Assembly (NCBI GenBank): GCA_936450465.1
Contig: OW388304.1
Span: 9,864,700 to 9,928,699, forward strand
Direction: 5' to 3'
Source of the DNA: Gibbula magus
Lineage: Eukaryota; Mollusca; Gastropoda; Trochida; Trochidae
DNA: 64,000 nt
The notes beneath the pieces were generated by a model. The model made no database searches and had not been told where the DNA came from. It saw only the letters and a program-made list of their open reading frames with translations. Positions within the stretch are counted from its first letter, which is position 1; the number at the start of each line of letters is the position of its first letter. This document shows positions 57,434-64,000 of the stretch, one piece after another. The position numbers and the translations under genes were made by a program.

Positions 57434-58585
57434 CCCTCACGATGCCTTTAGATTTAACTGCACATTGGTGTTTCCTTGGGCCTCGGTGGCCCGGGTTACA
57501 TTTGAATTGCCCAACAAACTATAATTCAGATCAAGAGATGAAACGATTATTTGAAATAAAAATAAACCGTTTTCCTGTCACACATAATAAAGATGTCTTG
57601 ACTGTTCCAAGGTTAGAACTTACTGAAGTGTATCAGGTATCTGTGAACAGCTAATGTCAGAAATGCTGGTACCATATGCCTTCAATGGACTGGCCGTTTT
57701 CAACATGGCAATGCCAATCCAAACAGTTCAAACAGAATTCAGAATATCGGTGTCAGTGATCGGCGCCAATGATACACTATCTAATGCAAAATGAACACAT
57801 GTAGAGTAAACAGAAATTACCTCAAACTATACCATCATTATCAGTTGTCATATAGATGCTTCCATTGCAAGTATGTGTATTGACTAAGTTTTACAACTAC
57901 AAAGTTTGGAACTAAAGAAGTAACTTGAGAAACTTAACCAGTTTAGGACAGTACGGCCAACCATCTGCCATCCTTCACGTAACGGAGGGATATCATTGGG
58001 GATTTCCTCAGTTCCAACTATGAACTCTTTATGATTATTGGGCAACATATTCGACAGACACGTCTAAGCGTTAATTCGCTAGTAAATTCACTGAATGTCC
58101 ATACTTACCTCATTCAACATGATGATAGATCAAGTTGGAACTGTGATGATTAATATTTCTCATGCCAATGCTATGAATGACATTCAATGTAAAGATGCAA
58201 TTCGCCCATTTTAATGACATTTAACAAAACAAACAACCACAGTCCTCCGAGGCCCGGGGAAGCAATAACCAATTATCAGTAAATTTTTAAATTGATGTAA
58301 CAAAAGAATTTTTTCGGATGGATTCGTTTTATTGATATGATTGTTTTTCAGGTTTTACAGGAATACATGGATTCTATATATTTTTTTTATAATAATAATA
58401 AAATAATAATGAGGATACTTATATCGCGCTGAACTCCACAACACAAAGGGCCATGCTAAAAGCGCTACACACATTATTACCCTGGTGTAAGGACCAACAT
58501 CGTTCCTTTTTCATTCTCAACTCCCTAGGGAGTATAACGAACACAACTATTTCTTATTCAAAGGCCCAAGGAAGCATCATGAGGG
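57434..58585. mobile_element. piggyBac-like non-autonomous element, TTAA flanks
   Basis: TTAA then CCCTCACGATGC at the left (57430-57445) and GCATCATGAGGG then TTAA at the right (58574-58589). A second inverted block (CTTGGGCCTCGG-type near 57475; CCGAGGCCCGGGG near 58248) is internal. TIRs that start CCC beside TTAA fit piggyBac. No transposase frame was recognised; the 70-aa frame at 57442 is not convincing. Confidence 0.6.
58384..58510 (+). repeat. AAT-repeat followed by ATCGCGCT-type interspersed repeat
   Basis: An AATAATAAT microsatellite runs into GAGGATACTTATATCGCGCT and AAAAGCGCTACACACATT. Sequence of this kind is a familiar interspersed repeat in marine invertebrates; the family is not named here. 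Confidence 0.4.
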
Positions 58586-61500
58586 TTAATATACGGTACT
58601 TACTACTGGCACAGCACTAAACAAGCTTCGAAAATTTAGGCCCTGAATATAAATTAAACTAAAATTGACTTCAGTGACTCCTTTCACCGAGCAACCTTTA
58701 CTAATAGACTAAAGTTACCTTAGTGACTTACGATCACTTCAGCGTTTTGTGTAAGGGGTCCCTAGGCCGTGTGATGCTAAATGTTGTCAAATGATCTATT
58801 TTAGTAATGTCCTTCATTGTGGTTGTTTTAAAAAGAAAAACAAATTACAAATGTCAAATTTGATTTTCCTATTTCCGTTTTCCCTCCTTGATACATATTA
58901 AGCAAATAAGAGTTCCTAAGGCTCGTGTTCGTTTATATCGACCGGTCACCGTTTTTCTGAACTAACTCATAAGCTATTGAAACTACCACTAGTGTATGTT
59001 TGATGAACGCTCCCAGGATTCCACCGACTGTTGATATTTTGCTAAAGATCCCCTTCCTCCCTGGTGAGATCCTCCGGAAGGTTTGACACTACGTGAAATG
59101 TATACTGCCAGATGCAGCGGTACCTGGCGATCGTTGGAAGACTGTGGTTACGCCAGCTTGGCTAAGTTCGTTTGTTAACGTTGAAAATTCCGAACGCTAG
59201 AAAGTCTGACCATGGTTCGACCATACCATGTGTTGGTAATCGGCAATCATTTGCGAACAGTTCTGAATTGTTATTCAATGATGTCCATTTATATATAGGA
59301 CAGGCGAACTGAGCCTTGTTTCTCAATATAATATAGGTGTGCGGTGTGAGCAGGATCACGTATATAAGCGTAACGTATCTGAACAGACGCCAGGTAGGCA
59401 GTGGTTGGTTCCATTGGAGAAACTGTTTAAAAGAAGGTTGGTTGTACGTTCTGTTGCATGTATGTACGTACTATTTTCAAGTACAGTGTATGTCTAAACC
59501 CGAGAGTGATGTGTATCGCAGATGCATCTACTAGAGGTGCAATCGAGACACGTGTTTTCTATAAGCTGGCTGGATACAGTAACATTATAATGATGTTGAT
59601 GTAACATGGTTATTTTTGGATGTATAGTTTATAGCATGTGATATATTGTTTAATGTCATTTACAAAGGATATAATGATTCTGTAAATATGCACTTCGAAA
59701 CGATTATAAGCTTGATTATATAGTAAATAATGACCCGGTGCCGAGCTGTTATTGCATATAAACTCGAGGCATTCATGTCATTTTTTGCCTTCACCTCCCG
59801 CGGGACAATCTATTTCTAAAATAATTTGATAAATGCCCATTATTAGCACACTTTTTGGTTTATGTGACCTGACCGAACGAGAATAATTAGATATTTGCAA
59901 TACCCTCCTTATATATATATAGTAAAGGTGCTGCTTGACAACATAGAGGTTCAAGGTTCGAATCCCAGTTTCGTTCATGTTCATGTTCATAAAATTTCCA
60001 AATTTTACAAGTCTATTTGTTTGCGTGGGATGAACATCATTTAACCGTCAATGGTTTCTATGAGATAACCACCTGCCCAAATGTGGGTTATGTCATATAA
60101 CCTTCACCTTAAGCAAAAGAAATAACTTTTCAAGGGATATAAGTTTAGTTATCTTTAAGTTGTTAAGGGGGACGGGAATCTTCGAATTGTTTAATTGCCA
60201 ATTAGTTATTAGAACTACAGAGAACATATGTTATTTAAAGGCACAGAGATGGTGTACTGTAAGTGGAGACGAATTTCAAATAACAATCTCGTTTGTATAC
60301 ATTAATGGCTCTGGCAAATCATTAAAATACAATCAGCTAGCAAATCATTATTTTGAGGAATATATAAAGATAGAATTTTGCACATTAGCCCTTCAAATTT
60401 TGTAACCACAAACATCATCTGCCGGCGCTATAATTCAATTCAATTTTAGTCTCAATTCAGAATATGACAACTCATTTCGAGGGAATATTTTGATTTGTGA
60501 ATTTAGGCAAATGTATCTGTTCAAACACAGCTCATGTGAAACGTTTTGCTTATGATAATATTACAATGGGCAGTTATTTATTAGAAACTGATAACCTTGA
60601 CTTTAGACGCCATTGTTTATAAAATACTACACCTGCTCTGTGTTTTAGTATCGGTACTTGAGAACGAGTTCCCTGGTGTGCAGAGAAAAGCAGGCAGTAT
60701 TGCATCATCAGGAATCTTTGGTATTAACTAGTCGTGCCAACCAAACGAAGAAATACAATTACAACAGTGATAGAGACCTGCCTCTGGGTATAGCGGTTGT
60801 TAATGTCCTTTACAGACGGAGTAGTGTCATAAAGAATTAAACAATGAAACTTTAAGGACATTGTTTGATATTGTACGTAACGTATAAGTTAGATTTGTGA
60901 ATATATACTGCAAGAGTTCTCTTTTGTTGTTTTTTTTTAAAAAACATTTTACCCCTGTAACATCAAAACGACCTCCATTCCAGGGGAATGAAGGCCACTT
61001 GTACAATTTGAATTAGGTTTAACATGAGTGAGATTTTCTCAACGACAAACAACACTCACTCACACACTCTCACAGATTAAAAGAAAACTTTCCTTTAAAG
61101 TTTAATACACTATATAAGAATATACTGCAAGAGTTAATGTTCTAGTTTTGGATAAGATTCGAACCCCCGCCCTCTCTGTCAGGCACCAGCCGCCAACCAA
61201 GCGTTTATATTTCTTCAACCAACTTCATCTGTGTCATATGATCATATCCGAGTTCGTAAAAACGAATTATACAAAGCTTGCAAATTTGCAATGTTAATTT
61301 TATGATAACTATTCATCTCGAAATACAAAGCGAAACGTCATTCTCCATAAACAGTAGGCCTACTGGTAAATAACAGCGTTATATATATATGCTTGTTTTA
61401 CATCGTAAAGTGAAGTTCGCCTTGGGTGTTCTTGATAAATCTTGCCTTTGAAAGCAATAGCTTTTGGCAAGAACGTTCAAAGACCTTCATAAATTCGTTC

Positions 61501-61633
61501 TTATTCTTTGAATAAAACCCCGTTCACCTTAGCTTCCTTTCCCGGGGCTACTTCGCTACTTCAGGCTGCGTTAACGGAATGGCGATGCTCGTTGGTGACT
61601 ATGGTTTTTGTGAGTGACTGCAAGACCTATCTT

Positions 61634-62060
61634 ACCGTAAATCCTTAATTATACGCCTGCCTCGAATAGACGGAGCACGGAGCTTTCTGAAAACAATATC
61701 CGCTTGCCTTAATTAAACGACGGTTAAACCGAAATTTAATTTTACAATCGCTGCTTCCTATCGTATAGTCGCCTATCGCTACATGCATTATGTAGAGGGG
61801 CCGAGGCCCATTATTTTTAAGGAATGAAGAGTTACGAGGACATTACCCTACTTAAATTACACTCTAAGTATTGCTATTTTATCAAAATTGCTTTAAAAAG
61901 TTAAAGAAATTAAATTTATACTTAAACAATATGATGTGATGTGTAACTCTCCATTACTGAAAAATAATGGAGTGACAGAACAATAGGATGACGTCACAAG
62001 TGTGATTTAATACGAAATAGACGCCTGCCTTGAATAGAAGCCTACCTCGATTAGACGCCT
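61634..62060. repeat. Interspersed repeat with CGCCTGCCTCGAATAGACG words
   Basis: TACCGTAAATCCTTAATTAT opens and GACGCCTATGGTA closes; CGCCTGCCTCGAATAGACG and close variants occur near both ends, partly inverted. Related words (GGCCCGGCGTCTAATAG) appear at about 40030-40045. A MITE is likely but its ends are not certain. Confidence 0.4.
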
Positions 62061-62224
62061 ATGGTACAGACAGTTTGATAATATATATGGACTACATGAC
62101 GAGGAGAGAATGTAACATGAATGTGAATATATACTCACGTGCCAAATAAACATGAACATATAACATTTTCAAGTGTCAAGTTAGTTTAGTTGGCCTCTGA
62201 AGAAATGATGTGTCTCTGTTTCAG

Positions 62225-62286
62225 TCGTATGCATCGCTCATGGATTGAAATATCTTGTATTGTGTGTGGCGGCGTTTCTTGTGCAC
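62225..62286 (+). other. Possible isolated exon, unknown gene
   Basis: A good acceptor (TGTGTCTCTGTTTCAG) precedes 62225 and a consensus donor GTGAGT follows 62286. Two frames are open across it, one hydrophobic (LKYLVLCVAAFLVH). No partner exon or homologue was recognised, so this may be chance. Confidence 0.2.
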
Positions 62287-63561
62287 GTGAGTTTATGACG
62301 AGAGTAACCTCTGTCTGAAGACAACAATATCAATAGCTTATTTCTTCTTCGATTAAAAAATGTCGCTTGGGAGTGCTTAGAAGCGTTAGTGGGCTTGAAG
62401 ATCCCAGATATCACACAGAGAGTATAAACTGTCATCGAATCAATCATTTAAACGTTTCTTTACGTTTAGCAAACGCCACACGCAAATTTAAAAACTGACA
62501 ACTGATAGGGGGAACTAAACTCTTTTTCACGGCTGTCTATTTGTTTTTAAATGGGGGACATATATCTGTCAACATTCTGCTAACAGTAAATCCTACCGGG
62601 AAGATTTGTGTATTAACCTATTAAGAAAAAGAAGAAGAAAAAGCCTCTCCTAAGATGCTTAAAATCGTTTTTCATCTCATGAATAAATTATACTCTAAAT
62701 ACTAAATTATTATATATATCAACTCAAAAAATAATTTCTTTTCGTGTATCACAAGTTACAATAACGTTTACAGTAGCCTCATAAACACTTTATAGAAGAC
62801 GATATTGACATTTTGGAAAAGTTTTAATTATTTTTAAAATGAAAAGACAGCATCCTTTTTAAAGAACAAGTTTTTTCCAGGACAACTGATGATTATCTAC
62901 TCAAAGTTTTCACTTTTCAATATCACATTTTCCCAATGTATGTACTTCGAAAGGAACCGCAAACACCTCTCTTATCTTCTCTCGACAATACCCTAACAAC
63001 AGTCTTACACTGCATGTGACGGAGTGATATATATGTTACAAAGGGTATGCAGGCGATAAAATGTGTTTGAAGTAAGCTGCAATTCTAGACAAAACTGCAA
63101 AATATTCCGGTACTAAATGAGTCCGTGTAATAAACTGACGGCGAATATGCAGAAGAACGCTCGTTTAAAATCAGACAATGCACACGTTGTTAATGTTACC
63201 CGTTGATTTATGGTACAAATATATGTATAAATATATACCGGGTTTAACAAGGTGATGGCGTCAATGCTCGGGATTTATTTTAGAATTGTAGTCGTAATTG
63301 ACAAGTGTTTTCAGGCTTTTCTTTAGAAGAGAAATCATTTACGTTTTGGATAAATCACTAAACTTTGCCTTCTGTGTGATCAATTATTGTAAGATGCAAT
63401 AAAAATAATATAGTCACAAGTGACGAAAAAAGGATTCAGCCACACATATGCGTCATTTTCAATCAAGCAAATTATATCAGCAACCATTCCTTAAAGTCTC
63501 ACTGGACCCAAAAGCTTCGTTACTGAGGTTCCCATTGAGGGCTAACAGCATGTAAAGTTTT

Positions 63562-64000
63562 GTTATACCCCCGACCAGAAAAACTATTCATCTCATCCTT
63601 TTCAAATCCGACACATTTCTTCTTCACCACTAGGAGAGGTGCAGTGCAAAATTTAAACCGAAAAGGTATATTTTTGGCGAGTTTTTGTATTTTTTAACTT
63701 AGTCATATTTTTATGAGCATTTTCTGTCCGATCGATTACAGAAAAACTATTTATCTCATCCATTTCAAATACGGCACATCTCTTCTTCACCACTACAGAG
63801 GTGCAGAGCGAAATTAAACACCATTTGGAGAATTTTTGGCAATTTTCTGTATTTTGTACTAACATTTCTCATGTAACTTCCATTAAAAGCTTCTTCTGTG
63901 TTCTTGTTGATTTTACTCTTTCATATTTCCACTGGTTATATTTTGGAAAAAGTTAAATTTTCGTTCCTTTCAGCCGTACACTGCTGTATATCCCTCACTG
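63562..64000 (+). mobile_element. Start of another CCCCCG tandem element, family H (cut by window end)
   Basis: TTTT then GTTATACCCCCGACC, the same opening as families A and B. Two monomers share CAGAAAAACTAT and TCATCTCATCC (near 63578 and 63739, about 161 bp apart). No closing hairpin or GTCC run was seen, so the element may be degenerate or the array may continue past the window. Confidence 0.5.

Larger units (their letters stand above)
58590..63561. other. No gene seen; scattered repeat fragments
   Basis: Contains B-box-like GGTTCGAATCC at 59954-59964 and its inverse form near 61148-61158, both likely eroded tRNA-derived SINE heads, plus the repeat at 61634-62060 and the possible exon at 62225. 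Confidence 0.5.

Noticed and set aside
57442..57654. 70-aa plus-strand frame
   Set aside because: Lies inside the TTAA-flanked element and has no recognisable motif.

Overview
The window is animal nuclear DNA: AT-rich, with GT-AG spliced genes, long introns and very many interspersed repeats. The protein matches (RUNDC1, MOB3, PDHX), the mix of repeats (tRNA-derived SINEs, LINE remnants, TTAA and hAT-like MITEs, CCCCCG-hairpin tandem elements, a Ty3/Gypsy LTR element) and the gene spacing suggest a lophotrochozoan, most likely a mollusc. The species cannot be named from the sequence.

Three host genes can be supported. (1) The 5' part of a RUNDC1 orthologue lies on the minus strand in exons at 2281-2452, 1225-1369 and 100-192. 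It runs off the left edge, and its true first exon was not found with confidence. (2) A complete seven-exon MOB3 (MOB kinase activator 3 class) gene is on the plus strand from 23050 to 30892 and encodes 219 aa. (3) A complete eleven-exon PDHX gene (E3-binding protein of the pyruvate dehydrogenase complex) is on the plus strand from 37619 to 49132 and encodes 488 aa, with one apparent GC-AG intron. The three genes have unrelated jobs: a coiled-coil/RUN protein, a Hippo/NDR-type kinase adaptor, and a mitochondrial enzyme scaffold. Nothing suggests co-regulation.

The rest is mobile DNA. From 3.7 to 17.3 kb there are SINEs, a CTAG-ending tandem-repeat element (6973-8470), a very young Ty3/Gypsy element with identical 171-bp LTRs and a GATTG target duplication (10154-14826), and a broken LINE interrupted by a long-TIR element with a 9-bp duplication (15088-17270). 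A second LINE sits at 20821-22692. The MOB3 introns carry a CCCCCG-hairpin tandem element (25020-26210) and a hAT-like element with an 8-bp target duplication (26821-28010). The PDHX introns carry a LINE tail, palindromic MITEs, two TTAA-flanked MITEs and three more hairpin/tandem elements, including a 177-bp array at 45196-46843. The 3' third (50.3-64 kb) has no recognisable gene. It holds a chimeric repeat (52797-55141), a piggyBac-like TTAA element (57434-58585) and the start of another hairpin element at the right edge.

The most interesting signal is a set of at least eight repeat loci that share one layout but differ in their cores. Most begin with a GC-rich 5' hairpin, followed by a GTCCG microsatellite and a tandem array of about 140-180 bp. 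Where the end is visible, it is a 3' hairpin and a CTTG or CTAG terminus, apparently inserted in T-rich sites. This resembles non-autonomous Helitron/Helentron (HINE-type) elements. Two of the families repeatedly carry AGGTCA half-sites arranged as DR1 or DR0 nuclear-receptor elements.
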